Below, in pieces: positions 1 to 10,376 of a stretch of 64,000 bases of DNA. The stretch lies in assembly GCA_026168455.1 (NCBI GenBank), contig CM047431.1:23315365-23379364 (forward strand), in the 5' to 3' direction. The stretch is from Theocolax elegans (Eukaryota > Arthropoda > Insecta > Hymenoptera > Cerocephalidae). Both the position numbers and the translations under genes were made by a program. Every line of letters starts with the position of its first letter. The stretch's first letter is position 1. The notes below the pieces were generated by a model. That model ran no database searches. It saw only the letters and a program-made list of their open reading frames with translations, and was not told the DNA's origin.

Positions 1-120
1 AAAAAGATAACTTTAATATAATGTAAAATTTAAGCTTGATCAATTTTCATGTTTTAATTTTTATTTAATTCCCAATGTTATCTAAAGCATTCATTAGAAT
101 TTGAAAATACTTGGGAAGAA

Positions 121-350
121 AACGTGCTAGTCTTCGCGGAGACAAAACGTGCTAGTCTTCGCGGAGAGCAAACATGCTAGTTTACGCGGAGAAAAGGTCA
201 TACATGCTAGTTTTCGCGGAGCAAACCATAGACGTTTTAGTCTTCGCGGTAAAAACCCTAAACGTGCTGTTCTTCCATAAAGAAACTGATAACATACTAC
301 TTTTCGCGGAAGACGTAAAATGCGTGCTAGTCTTCGTAAGAGGCGACGAT
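121..350 (+). repeat. 30-bp minisatellite next to a Ly6-like exon
   Basis: About eight degenerate copies of a unit around GTGCTAGTCTTCGCGGAG. The first two units are about 25 bases apart and the rest are close to 30 bases. Because the later unit is a multiple of three, the plus strand stays open from 174 to 461 and reads as a 10-residue repeat (LVFAE followed by variable residues). I read it as a non-coding minisatellite in the intron just past the donor site of the minus-strand exon at 386-553. Confidence 0.85.
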
Positions 351-385
351 ATACAGTTACAATGTCATCTCAAATTTATACTTAC

Positions 386-553
386 GTCCGTTCACGCTGA
401 ATTCTATGACTTGTTTTATTTTTCGGCACATAGTATACTTAGCACCTTCAACATGATCTGAACACTCCTTTCTTAAAGTATCTGGAGGTTTATCATCAGA
501 GCATCTACTGTCATCGTGACTATTACATTCATAACAACGAAGGGCTTCTGTGT
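386..553 (-). CDS. Internal exon of a Ly6/uPAR-type (quiver/sleepless-like) protein
   Basis: On the minus strand a 168-base open stretch is bounded by an acceptor (TTAATTTACAG, ending at 554) and a donor (GTAAGT, from 385 down). It starts with two bases and ends with one base of split codons and encodes 55 residues. It begins T-E-A-L-R-C-Y-E-C-N-S, then has a D-x-R-C segment, a K-E-C segment, and a Y-T-M-C-R-K motif. This Cys spacing (LxCYxCNS, RC, C, CRK) is that of the insect Ly6/three-finger family, whose members are small secreted or GPI-anchored proteins, including quiver/sleepless, which modulates Shaker channels and nicotinic receptors. The signal-peptide exon would lie at higher coordinates and the remaining Cys and GPI exons at lower ones, probably outside the window. 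I found neither. No stop or frameshift interrupts it. The family call is by motif; the paralogue is not determined. Confidence 0.72.
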
Positions 554-555
554 CT

Positions 556-869
556 GTAAATTAAATTGTGAATTATTAAAACTGTAACTTAAATTTTAAT
601 TTTTAATAATTAAAATTAAATTTTAATAATTAAAAAAATGTATAGTAAAGTACTGATAAGTAAATCTCTTCTGTTTAAACTTTGGTTTTAATTGCTTTTT
701 TGGTATCAGAGTTTTAAAATTCATTTCTACGGTTTATTTGAAAGCATTTAAAGTAATATAACAGATTTAAGGAGATGATCGTGTCTATGCTAATATATTT
801 TATTCTAACGAATCTTATGTAATAATAATCCAACAGCTATCCATAAAAAAATACCACTTAATTCACATT
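556..869. other. AT-rich, no gene seen
   Basis: Probable intron upstream of the Ly6-like exon. It contains a short AT repeat around 592-640 made of TTTTAATAATTAAAATT-type palindromes, and nothing else I can name. Confidence 0.5.
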
Positions 870-894
870 TATATATATATATATATATATATAT
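870..894. repeat. (TA)n microsatellite
   Basis: Uninterrupted TA dinucleotides directly abutting the inverted-repeat element arm that follows. The other copies of that family are also flanked by TA runs. Confidence 0.95.
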
Positions 895-1400
895 GATGTT
901 TTCCACGTGAAGTGGTCCGATCAAAATTTTAATATGCACCAAATTTTGGGTACACATTGCAAATATGTCTCAGAATACAGAAAAAATTTTTTAGATACTG
1001 GAATTTATTTGCTCACAAGTTATTCTAACCTCAAAAAGTGAATTTTTCCAAGTTTTTTTCAACAACAGCTGGGTTCACCGCTATTTAACTCAAAATCTAT
1101 CAACTTTTACTATAGAACATTATACGTAACATTCGTTGCTAATTGTCTCTAGAACGTATTTTTCTGGGTTAGAATTTCTAATTTCAAGGTGAATGTTATA
1201 TACACTACATGTCAATATTCAACTTAAAAAAGTGCAAGTGCGCCACAATTGATTTTTTTTATCCAAAAGTCTACAAGAAAGCTTGGAGCAATACCTTTCA
1301 AATGGTCTGTAGCATTTTTATGACCTTCAATTCTGTAAAAAGTTATGATAATTTAAAAAAATACGAAAATTTATTAAAAATTAACATGGTAATCCCCTTT
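895..1400 (+). mobile_element. Single arm of a TA-flanked inverted-repeat element
   Basis: This stretch matches the left arm of the full palindromic element at 56625-57893 nearly base for base: TTCCACGTGAAGTGGTCCG, then the ATCAAAATTTT block, then AACCTCAAAAAGTG and a conserved tail to about 1400. Only one arm is present, so the copy is truncated or has lost its second half. The 64-residue ORF at 1209-1403 lies in the arm and is not a gene. Confidence 0.8.
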
Positions 1401-1729
1401 TAAATGTTCTTGATGAAACAGTGTTGAAACAGTGTTGAAATATGACTACTGCACTTGCTCACGGTAGTACCAGTTACGACCGATAGGTGGCTGCCAGTTA
1501 CCCGCTATAGATTAGCGTGCGCGTAGGGCTTATATGGAGGCAAAGTAGGAAGGTAAAAGCGACTTTGATCATATTCTATGCCTTTACTTTGCCTCGTATA
1601 TTAATAATGTGGCATATAAAGGATTTTTTTGTCAAAACTGAATTGCCAGTTCGGTTTCTGTGAAATTGCATCCCATCAACTCCGTGTCTAAGATTACATT
1701 TTTAAAAAAAAAATAAAAATTTTCATATA

Positions 1730-1855
1730 TCACGTGATTATCACGTGGATATCTACGTGATAATCACGTGAAAAAATGGTCGAAAATCTCACGTGATTAT
1801 CACGTAAATATCCACGTGATAATCACGTAGTTATTCACGTGATGATCACGTGATA
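1730..1855. repeat. Cluster of CACGTG / ATCACGTGAT palindromes
   Basis: About 125 bases contain repeated palindromes of the form CACGTGATTATCACGTG, with CACGTG or its near match recurring every 12 to 20 bases on both strands. CACGTG is the core E-box bound by many bHLH factors. Whether this is a regulatory cluster or only a foldback repeat cannot be told from sequence alone. Confidence 0.7.
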
Positions 1856-2027
1856 ATTTTTAGTAGGGGTGGGATTGGTAAATTTAAAAATCATCTCCTG
1901 AGAATCAGAAATTAATATTTATTATTTAAGAGATTCAAGTAGCTTGTTGATCTTGATATAAGATGAGATTTTGACGTATGACATCTTATATAACATATAT
2001 ACACGTATGTACAAAGATTATTGCAAA

Positions 2028-2990
2028 TTAATAGAAGTTCAAATTTGGTACGCTACATATATAATTTTTATTATTTACAGTTATATACACACAAATCGCT
2101 TGAATACTGCTAGTTTGAATTGCTGTTAGTTCGCAAGAAATATTTATAACTTTGCGCAATGGTAGATTATCATTGTTAAAACAGATTCTGTAGCAACTAT
2201 ATGATACAATGTATATTGCTTTTTCCTTGGCACGTCTACACGGAGAGACATTTTCATAGTTAAAGACGGTGCCCACTAGAAAAGCATGCTGTTTGACGGT
2301 GGCGACACCAACTATTTCAATGTATCCTATACACCGAACAGACAAAACTAATCGTTCACTGTAAAAAACAGTGTCGTTCATCGTTCCTGTAGCTGAAGCG
2401 TCGCGTATTAGACGGTGGAGGGGGTCGATGTTTATGCTGCTCCTGCATTAAGAAGCAAGGTGACTAGCTCTCACCGTGTTTTACGCTGAAAATGTTTCTC
2501 CGTGTAGTATGAAATCAATTAGTTGGACGTAATTGCCATCGGTGGATATTGCGTATGAATTATTGGATCTGCAAATTTGAATCCTTAATGATCTATATAA
2601 GCAACAATAGTTTACTATTTTTCTAAAACTTCGACTTGCATCCGACAAATCAAGTATTTGTATCCATTCGCTTCGTGCCTTGTAGTGTTTTCCAAAATAC
2701 CTTGTATCAAGTAGCTTACACGTATTCTTTGTATATTTATAATCAAGATAATCAGTAAATTCATCAATTTTAGACGATTCTTGCATGGAAATATGTTTTT
2801 TTAAAGTCAATAGACTCTGATTCATTGATAAATTTCTGCAAATTTGGTGAACTACTCCTTTAGCAGCTTGGATTTGTCGAATAATATTACCGATTTCATT
2901 TTCAAAACAATAACCTGAGTGCGACCAAAGAGGACCCCAGTTTGCTACACTTTGCGATAAATGAAGCAATTGATGTACATTGTACGTCAT
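2028..2990 (-). pseudogene. C-terminal part of a Tnp2/DUF4218-type (CACTA-like) transposase
   Basis: Two minus-strand open segments. The upstream one (2990 to 2481, 169 residues) begins M-T-Y-N-V-H-Q-L-L-H-L and contains N-W-G-P-L-W-S-H-S followed by F-E-N. This matches the DUF4218 signature (NVHxLxHL ... GPLWxxSxxxFE) found downstream of the Tnp2 domain in EnSpm/CACTA-like transposases. The downstream one (2381 to 2028, 117 residues) looks like its continuation and ends I-C-S-V-P-N-L-N-F-Y. They are separated by about 100 bases with a stop, which could be an intron (a good TTTTTTACAG acceptor lies near 2358) or decay. A possible acceptor (CACCTAAGCAG) sits just before the first ATG. The catalytic Tnp2 core is not present here. 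A different fragment of the same family lies at 44620-44935. The family is recognised by motif only. Confidence 0.6.
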
Positions 2991-3255
2991 TGCTGCTTAG
3001 GTGTATAAAAATTGTGTGTGAATGACAAATTCTTTTAAAGAGTAATACGCTCGTGAAATTTTATGTTATAATAAATTACACGGTCTGTACGAGCCAGAAT
3101 ATGTAAATATTCTTAATCATCAGTCAATGGTGTGCCACAATTCGTAGCCTCTACGCACAAACAGAATGAGTATAAATAATTTAATTCTGGAAACTGTCAG
3201 CTCTAAGCTACTGTAACGTCCCTCACAATTTTTCACAAATATTTTTTTTTATTAT

Positions 3256-3258
<3 letters not shown>
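2991..3258. other. No gene seen
   Basis: Sequence upstream of the transposase fragment. I see no coding continuation or repeat here. Confidence 0.4.

Positions 3259-3292
<34 letters not shown>
3259..3292. repeat. (TA)n microsatellite
   Basis: Perfect TA repeat. It accounts for the YIYIYI run in an otherwise meaningless minus-strand ORF at 3233-3496. Confidence 0.95.
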
Positions 3293-3298
<6 letters not shown>

Positions 3299-3725
3299 AG
3301 AAAAATGTAGAGGTCCAGTGAACGAAACGACACATTTTCTTTTCCTTCCCACGCCAGAAAGACATTTCTTGTTAGAAAAGCAATAAACAATATACCGATA
3401 TTGCCGGACCACCCGAAACCCGATCAGCCACGCATACTTTCGATTTCCACCATGTGAAAGTAATAAAAAAGATAGCAAGCAGGCCTCGCGACGCATGCAC
3501 CCTCAGCTGCAAGTCGTAAACATCTCAACTTGGAAAAACCCGAGTACACTCTTAACCGTTTTTTTGTGCGTCTCCAGTTTTCTCAGAAATGAAAATAATA
3601 TTATTTTTAAATATCTACATGAAATATATAATTATTACCGTAGAATAACTGTTACATATGTGTAAATATATGTTATATACATATTCTATAATTTTAAGAG
3701 ATTTCCTTAATAATAATTAAAGAAA

Positions 3726-3825
3726 NNNNNNNNNNNNNNNNNNNNNNNNNNNNNNNNNNNNNNNNNNNNNNNNNNNNNNNNNNNNNNNNNNNNNNNNNNN
3801 NNNNNNNNNNNNNNNNNNNNNNNNN
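3726..3825. other. Assembly gap (100 N)
   Basis: Exactly 100 N, the usual placeholder for a gap of unknown size. Sequence on either side need not be this close in the genome. Confidence 0.99.
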
Positions 3826-4027
3826 TCAAATTTTGGGATAATGTTTTATATAAGAAATACTTTTAAAAAAGTTAATAAAAAAAAATCGATTTTTTGAGCA
3901 GTTAACCCAGGCTTATTTGGATGAATTTATTTTGTACAATGTATTTAATATTTTATATACAGTACGTAGTACAGATACAAATAACGAATACATTTGTGTG
4001 TATATTTAAATATATATATGGTTTCAA

Positions 4028-4336
4028 TTAATTATTTTCAGATTCATTGCTTTCACAAAAAATATTTTCTTCAGCTTTTGCGTCATCATCTTCGACAATA
4101 ACATCTCGAACTGTTTTGGGAGATTGTACTTCCGTGAACCATACAAAGTCAAATTTATTGCCATTAACGACCCAACCATGGTTTACCGGATTGAGATTGC
4201 AAGCAATTTTTTTTGTCGCATTTATCCACACATTTGCTATACATCTAGCCCTCAGTAATTGCTGTTTTAATTCATCTTGACATGGGGAAAAACTTGAAAG
4301 CATCAATGTTTTTAGACATTTTTTTAAATGATTCAT
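4028..4336 (-). CDS. Unrecognised ORF fragment, probably from a transposable element
   Basis: A 102-residue open frame on the minus strand starts MNHLKKCLKTL. It has a central R-A-R-C-I-A-N-V-W segment, then N-P-V-N-H-G-W and F-V-W-F, and an acidic tail rich in D, E and S. The composition (conserved W, C, H, G in the middle, acidic C-terminus) looks like real coding sequence rather than random AT-rich frame, and the layout recalls C-terminal tails of proteins carried by animal mobile elements. I cannot name the family. No upstream exon or partner is visible before the assembly gap side. Confidence 0.35.
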   Translation of the reverse strand: MNHLKKCLKTLMLSSFSPCQDELKQQLLRARCIANVWINATKKIACNLNPVNHGWVVNGNKFDFVWFTEVQSPKTVRDVIVEDDDAKAEENIFCESNESENN

Positions 4337-4473
4337 TGACGTACTTTACCATATAATTACGTGAAAATATTTGATATCGAGCATCGTTTACCGAATTCGT
4401 ACATATGCCATGTATTTTACAAACCTAGGATTTAAAATCGGTAAAACTTCATCTTCATTCCATATATCATTTA

Positions 4474-4853
4474 ACGGTTTAAAACGACGTTACAATCCGC
4501 ATAAAGAAAACTCAAAAAAGAATTGAAAAAGAGTTCTTTGAGAATCTTTGGGTTGTTTTTATGAGGAATGACTTTTAGAAGTATAAAAGAATACTTTTCA
4601 AATATTTAATTATTTTTTTGTAATAAATGATTTCTTTTTCACTTCTTTAATATTTCTTTAATGGGATATACCATTCGTAAAATTTCATTCGAATTTAAAG
4701 AATTCTTTATTAATACTTATAGCATTACAATATACCGGACATTCGTTATATTTATAAGTTATTGTAAAGAATTCTTTTTAAATTCTTTGAAAAAATAGAA
4801 TTTAAAAAGAATTCTTTAAAAAATATTATTTATTTCTTTGTCCTTATCGGGTT
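4474..4853 (-). mobile_element. Inverted copy of the AAAGAATTCTTT-rich element end
   Basis: About 380 bases are the near-perfect reverse complement of 10377-10757, sharing CCGCATAAAGAAAACTC, several AAAGAATTCTTT palindromes and the terminus CTTTGTCCTTATCGGG. The two copies face each other across about 5.5 kb that contains the Gypsy remnant. This copy lacks the rest of the element. Confidence 0.85.
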
Positions 4854-4859
4854 TTTTCT

Positions 4860-6160
4860 CGGTGTTTAATCGTAATTTTGAGGTTAGATTCTGCAAGAGC
4901 ATTAAATTTTACGCAGGAAAAGTGGTATTGCAAATTTTTTTGGTCCGGTAGCATAATAAATAAACATGTTGAAAAGATAGTAAAAATTCTGATTACCTCG
5001 GTGGTAATTGGTTAAAAAAGTATTTATGAATCAATTACTTTAAATCAATACAAAAAAGTCAATTTCAATTAATGAAATTTATAATGAATAGATTTATAGA
5101 AGAGTCGATATTAACGAATTCTTTTGTATCGACCAACCGATACTTTCGCTTATACTAAGATATCAGTGAAAAAATTACAAGATGTTCATGGCAAAATTTA
5201 TGAGGCTTCTTACTAAAAATTTGAATGAAAGCAGGTCGTTTTACGATTACTATAAATTTAATGATAATTTTTATAATATATATATATATCTCCGTGTACT
5301 AGTTATAAACTGCATTTTACACAATGAGGTACTAAAAACAAGAAAGGAAGTTGTGATTTGTATGTTAGAGTATAGAGACAAGAAATTTTAAAAAGATCGA
5401 CCTACGTCCACGTAGAAGGATAAAAAAGTATTAATATAATCGTTTTCATGAATTACCTAACTGAATTCTTCCTTAATTTATAATATAAAAAATAATAAGT
5501 AGAGGTGGAATATATTATATTATTAATATCAAATCAATGAGTTTAAGCAATGTTTTATATAAGTTGTTTATGGTGTATGTTATTTGGTAATGTGTTATAT
5601 ATTAATAATTATAAAAATACTACTTAAATACGAGGAAAAAAGCTTCATTTTTTGTGAGTTTATGGTAATATTTATTATATATTTTTTTACATGAACTCAA
5701 AATCCATTTAAACTATTAACTCAAAAACGATTTCTTATAAAATATATTACTTTTTGAATATTAAATTAAACCGCCAAATAAGAAAGTTGATCGAAAAATC
5801 ACTAGTATTTTTTATTAGAAAGTGTCATATAAAATAATACTGTTATATAAAATAATATACAAGAGAAAAGAAAAAAAAATGAATTAAATAATATTGTAAT
5901 ATTATTAATATAAGGTTAAAATATTTAATAAGGTATGGTGAATTATTGCCTTCCGCTGCTTGTGAGTTCCTCATTTTGAACTCTTCTTTTTCAGTTATCG
6001 TTTCATTGATCATAATTTTATATTATATATATTTTAAATTATTTTCCTTACTTACTCTGCTTTTATGGACACCACCCTTTATTTGTTTGGGAATAATTGT
6101 AACTTATAGGTTAATAACACTTAATCTTTAACTTAGCAGTTTAACGGGGAAAGAGAAAAA
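4860..6160. other. AT-rich, no gene seen
   Basis: About 1.3 kb with short chance ORFs only (5182-5391 and 5946-6131). I looked for an LTR of the following Gypsy element and did not find a match to sequence beyond 9580. Confidence 0.5.
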
Positions 6161-6163
6161 AAA

Positions 6164-6814
6164 TTATTTGATCTTTCTGGGTCTACCTCGTGTCCGAGGT
6201 GGGTTATTGCTACTTGGGTTATCTTGCTGTATCTTTTGTGCTGACTGGTGTTGCGATGGGGAAGAATGAATTTTATGTGGGATAATATTTCTAGGAGGGA
6301 TGTAACGCTTTAAATCATTTACGTAGACTTTGACTCTTCGCTTTGTGTCTTCGTCTTGAACAATATAATAATTTGCCGAAACTACTTCCACTATTCTCGC
6401 GGATCCTATGTTAATAGGTGCCATTTTTGCTGCAAAATGATTATCTTTTGATGACAATACCCTATTGCGTCGACAAACTCGATTGCCAATTTGGTATTGT
6501 ACCAATCTACGCCCTTTATTATAATATCTAGCTTGTCTAGCTACTGCCACGTCTATATGCCTTCTAACAAGATCATATATTGCTAGAAGTCTATGTAATC
6601 TTTCGTTCCATGCTGCTTTATTCGGTGTTGGAGGAGGGTCTGAGGACTCTAGATACTTTCGTATAAGGGCTGTTGGGATAGGGATTCTGCCAAAGCTTAA
6701 GACTGCTGGGCTGTATTTAGTTATAGAGTGGACGACTGTATTCAGAGCAAAGCAAAACTCTCCTAAGTGTCGATCCCACTCGCGATGATCTTCTTCTATA
6801 AAACTGTGTATCAT
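6164..6814 (-). pseudogene. Ty3/Gypsy integrase, end of core and C-terminal domain
   Basis: A 216-residue segment of a Gypsy-type pol. It starts in the last part of the integrase core (F-C-F-A-L-N-T-V-V-H-S, then S-P-A-V-L-S-F-G-R-I-P, a typical Gypsy block after the catalytic Glu). It runs through a basic region with Y-N-K-G-R-R and the G-x-x-V-x-R-R-N segment of the C-terminal barrel, then ends in a Pro/Ser-rich basic tail (R-T-R-G-R-P-R-K-I-K). It is the 3' end of the polyprotein and follows the core segment at 6828-7260 in a different frame. Confidence 0.85.
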
Positions 6815-6827
6815 CGGTTTTAAATTC

Positions 6828-7260
6828 CTATTTACCCTTTGTACGGGATTTGGCTGTGCAAAATAGGGTAGAATGTATTATGCCGTACTGCTGTAACTTT
6901 TCTGAAACCTGGCGGTTTGCAAATTCTGTTCCATTGTCTGAAATGAGATATTTGGGACAACCCCATCTGTTAATGACGAACTCATCAAAAGCTTGGAGTA
7001 CACTCTTTGCGTCAGCTTGTCTTAATGCTTTCATGTCTACATAACGGGTAAATAAATTTTCGAATAAGATTATGTTTTTGAATCCTTGCTTTGACGGTGG
7101 TTTCGGCCCCATTATATCAACTGCTACTACTGTCGACGGTCCATCTATATTCCTGCCCTTCATTATCCCTGCTAGAGCCTGCTGATTACTTTTGTGAGCT
7201 TGACATTCTTGACAGGCTTTAACATAGTTGCACGTGTCATAGTAGATACCTGGCTAGTAG
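6828..7260 (-). pseudogene. Ty3/Gypsy integrase zinc finger and catalytic core (partial)
   Basis: Reading down from 7260, a decayed zinc-binding segment (C-N-Y-V-K-A-C-Q-E-C-Q-A-H-K) is followed at 7163 by an open frame with V-A-V-D-I-M-G-P (first catalytic Asp) and I-S-D-N-G-T-E-F (second catalytic Asp). The expected Trp before P-G-I-Y-Y is a TAG stop, and the frame is lost near 6828 before the segment at 6814. The element is therefore inactive. The order relative to its neighbours (protease, RT, RNase H, integrase on the minus strand) is the Ty3/Gypsy order. Confidence 0.85.
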
Positions 7261-7520
7261 TAGTAAGTAGCTAGCCTTGCATACGTCTTGTTATTTCTCA
7301 AATGACTTGCTTGAGGGGTATAATGTGCTTCATATAGAATTTTTCTCTATCGGCTGCTGGCAGTATTAGCTACCAAGCATCTAATTCAGGAACTAATGGG
7401 TCTGCTAGGGGATTGGGACAATGCGCGTATAAAAGGTTGTCTTTTATACATAAATCAGGGTATTTTTGGGAAGATTATATTACTGCTTGGATTTTCATTT
7501 GGTACCAAGGATCGCTGGTA

Positions 7521-7751
7521 TTATCTGTGGCTGTAGCTGCTAATGCTGTATGTGTAATGCTTTTCTGTGCATTTAATATTATAGTTTTGCAGGATTGTGT
7601 TCCATCGAGCCAATCTGCCTGTCGGATTCTTGATGTTATGGAGCCAGAGAAGGCTATGGTGATCTGTTATCACGGTAAACTCTTCGCCTTGAACGTAACC
7701 TTTGAGTCTTTCGATAGACCACAATACGGCTAAGCATTCCTTCTCTGTCAC
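7521..7751 (-). pseudogene. Ty3/Gypsy RNase H domain (partial)
   Basis: 76 residues start with M-T-E-K-E-C-L-A-V-L-W-S-I and include F-T-V-I-T-D-H-H-S-L-L-W-L. These are the E and D motif blocks of the RNase H that follows reverse transcriptase in Gypsy elements. It ends early and is followed toward 7260 by about 260 bases of degraded linker between RNase H and integrase. Confidence 0.85.
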
Positions 7752-7859
7752 CGTATAATTACGTCCAGCTTTGTTAAGCGTTTTGCTAATGTAATATATC
7801 GGATGCTCCTCGCCATTAACCTCTTGGGATAATATATAATAGTTGCTAAATAATTTAAC

Positions 7860-8136
7860 AGTGCTCTATATTCGGCTAATTTATCAATGAACCTTGAATA
7901 TCAACAAATTAAACCGGTAAAACGCCTTAATTGTTTTAAATTGGTTGGAACTGGATACTCTAGCATTGGCCGTATCTTATCTATGTTTGTTCTGAGACCT
8001 TCTTAATTAACAATATACCCTATATAAGTTACCTCAGACTTTTCTCTATTAATTTGCAGATTTACTTTTCTGAGAGCCGATAATACTAGTTTTAACCATT
8101 TTATATCTATATCCATTATAAATCTATATAGAAACG
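7860..8136 (-). pseudogene. Ty3/Gypsy reverse transcriptase thumb and connection, palm deleted
   Basis: Translating the minus strand below 8136 gives R-F-Y-I-D-L, then K-W-L-K-L-V-L-S-A-L-R-K, and further on G-Y-I-V-N, then N-L-K-Q-L-R-R-F-T-G-L-I, with several stops. These are the start of RT block 2 joined almost directly to the thumb. The stretch that should hold the intervening fingers/palm and the YxDD catalytic motif is missing, so this copy carries an internal deletion as well as stops. Confidence 0.7.
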
Positions 8137-8379
8137 CTATTTTCCGCTCGCGTTAGGGACTATCATTGGGCAGTTGCACCATGGGCTTTTCGAAGGTTCG
8201 ATGATACCTTTCTTCAGCATTATATCGAGTTCTTCGTATCCAGCCTGCAACATCTTCGGCGAATAATAGTGGTTCCGCTGACGAATTGATTCGGCACCCT
8301 GCTCATCGATTTTGTGGAAATCTAGGTAAGTTACACCTATGCTTGATAATCCTCCTATGCTTGATGGGCAAGTAAGCAA
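8137..8379 (-). pseudogene. Ty3/Gypsy reverse transcriptase N-terminal segment
   Basis: 80 residues ending L-K-K-G-I-I-E-P-S-K-S-P-W, then P-M-I-V-P-N-A-S-G-K. This is the classical first block of Gypsy RT (GIIxPSxSPWxSPxxxVxKKxG). A stop follows at 8137, immediately before the deletion described for the next segment. Confidence 0.85.
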
Positions 8380-8930
8380 CTAGAGACTTTGCCATAGGGG
8401 TAAAAATGATGAATGATACCTTTATCAGTCCACCACTTATCATTTGCGTAGCAAATATTCACGTTCGCATTACGTTTAAAGTCGATGCCTAATATGCAAT
8501 CATAATGCAAGCCATCTGATACTTGAAAGGGCATTATAATAGTTTCACTATCTATTTCTACGGCTATATCTATTATTCTTTGTATTGCTACAGCTGTACC
8601 GTCCGCTACTTTAACTGCTGAATTGCTGGATTTTCGTAATTTATGCTGTAATACTCTACTGATTTCTCGACCAATAAATGAGTGTACTGACCCATCGCCA
8701 AGTAAAGCTGTAAGCTTTTGTCCGTTTAACTCTATGTTAAAGAAATGACGCGGATCGATGCCGAATACTTGCTGTATTAGGGAATTATTTGCTGCTAATT
8801 GGGAGAGTATTAACCCATCTGGGTGTTTGGGTGCGAAAATACGGGTCTCTATGTTCTCTGGCTGTTGTTTCCCTTGCTTATATTCTTGTTGCAGCTGCAA
8901 TTTGTATAATCGGTGCCTTGAACTCCACAA
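8355..8930 (-). pseudogene. Ty3/Gypsy retropepsin-type protease region
   Basis: 191-residue open frame. Near residue 75 it has a sequence in the position of the aspartic-protease active site, followed by S-F-I-G-R-E-I, and further on C-I-L-G-I-D-F, the usual closing block of the domain. The active site reads L-L-G-D-G-S where the family has L-L-D-S/T-G-x, so the catalytic Asp is displaced and the enzyme is probably dead. The frame overlaps the start of the RT segment in another frame. Confidence 0.75.
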
Positions 8931-9060
8931 TTATGACCGTTGCAGGTTCTGGATATTCTGCTTTCCAATGCCCAAGTTTGCTATAGCAAGGCTCTTTAAA
9001 TTTTCTTTGGTAAACTGGCTTTTGCTCTACGTAGTTTGGCGTGCTGAATTTATTTAGTTT
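8880..9060 (-). pseudogene. Degenerate Gag zinc knuckles
   Basis: On the minus strand, C-Y-S-K-L-G-H-W-K-A-E-Y and, in another frame, C-G-V-Q-G-T-D-Y-T-N-C resemble two CCHC knuckles (CxxCxxxGHxxxxC) with several Cys or His residues replaced. Their position just upstream of the protease is where a nucleocapsid should be. Confidence 0.5.
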
Positions 9061-9343
9061 GAATTCCTGCTTTTTGGTGATTTAGCCCTTTAATCATTTC
9101 TTTGTGCTCGCTGCCAGTAACTGCTACTTTTATTATTTTTTACAGCTTTGCTGTACTGCTGATTATACTCTTGGTTAAGGGGTACTGTATATTTTCTTAC
9201 TGCTTGAGGGCTGTTCGGCTTCCATGGGTACTGGTGCTATATTTTCTTTTGTGGGTTAGTAGCTATGGGTGCTATGGACTTTGGGGTTACTACAATATCT
9301 TCGCTTTGATCTGAGGAAATGCTGCTAATTTACAGGTTTTTGT

Positions 9344-9580
9344 TTACATAGGATCCACATATGCATATTTTGATAGACCGTAATTTTGAATGACTGGTGG
9401 AGGTTTGTCCGTTTCATCTAATAGGCGTCTTGCCTCCTCCTTCTTTTCCAGTCGTTGGAGCTGCATAAAGCTATCGAAATGGTGTCTTTCGATTCTTACC
9501 CTATAGCTATGGTGCAAATTCCAATACGCTCTGTCCAATTGCTCTGATTGAGGTATTTGCGGCTTGATTTGATCTAGCAT
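9344..9580 (-). pseudogene. Probable Gag fragment of the same Gypsy element
   Basis: 78-residue charged segment rich in R, H, E and K, upstream of the knuckles and in the same orientation as pol. It has no diagnostic motif. I assign it to Gag by position alone. Neither an LTR nor a primer-binding site was found on either side. Confidence 0.4.
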
Positions 9581-9599
9581 ACCTCGTTTGCATTGTCAT

Positions 9600-10370
9600 T
9601 TATATTAATTTATAGGTAAGGAAGTTTATTTCATTAATAAACATTAGTATGTTTTAATATAAAAACTATATTTTCTAGTGTATACATTATTTCACATTAA
9701 TACGCGTGCATGGAATACACTTCCTTTACTTTTTTGTTAATTTTAATTCACAAATTTTTTACAGTGTGTGTAAAGTAAAATTTTGAGGGAAATTTATTTT
9801 TGTTCCAACAGTGGAATATACTCAAATGATGAAGACTTTTTACAATATAGTCAGCAAAAATTATAATTTCAATAATAAAACTTACTACCGTTTTCGTACA
9901 TAAATTCGTATACTTACGTTTAAAAATTACTATATTATATGACAAAATTAAATTATCTACAATTTTCACTATGTTATATAAGAATTTTTACTACGTCACA
10001 TAACAAATTTTCCTTATCAGTATAACTATTTCTGCTATATAATATAGTAAATTTTCTTATAAGTTACGTTTGCTATAAAATATAGTAAAATTTGATATTG
10101 AAAGAAACAAAATTCTTCACAGATGAAAGCAGAGGAGAATCAACTTCGCGAGTACGTAACCTCAAATACTTTAAACTTGGATTTTTTGATATTTATGATT
10201 AATAAATCGTGATTCCATATCATTTTGTTAATCTAACGATATTTAATTTGATTTTATTCTTTGGGAATCGTACATATACTTATTATACGTTAATGTTGAA
10301 CAAACAAACAGCTATTGTTTTGAAAAGTTTCGTGTAACATGTAACAGGATGATTCGAGTTTACCAAAACA
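9600..10370. other. AT-rich, no gene seen
   Basis: No feature beyond short AT-rich repeats such as two TATAATATAGTAAA-like segments near 10035-10090. Confidence 0.4.
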
Positions 10371-10376
10371 AAGTGC

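Noticed and set aside
174..461. 95-residue plus-strand ORF with LVFAE repeats
   Set aside because: It is the 30-bp minisatellite read in frame, and its second half is antisense to the Ly6-like exon.
7413..7733. 106-residue plus-strand ORF
   Set aside because: Antisense to the Gypsy RNase H segment.
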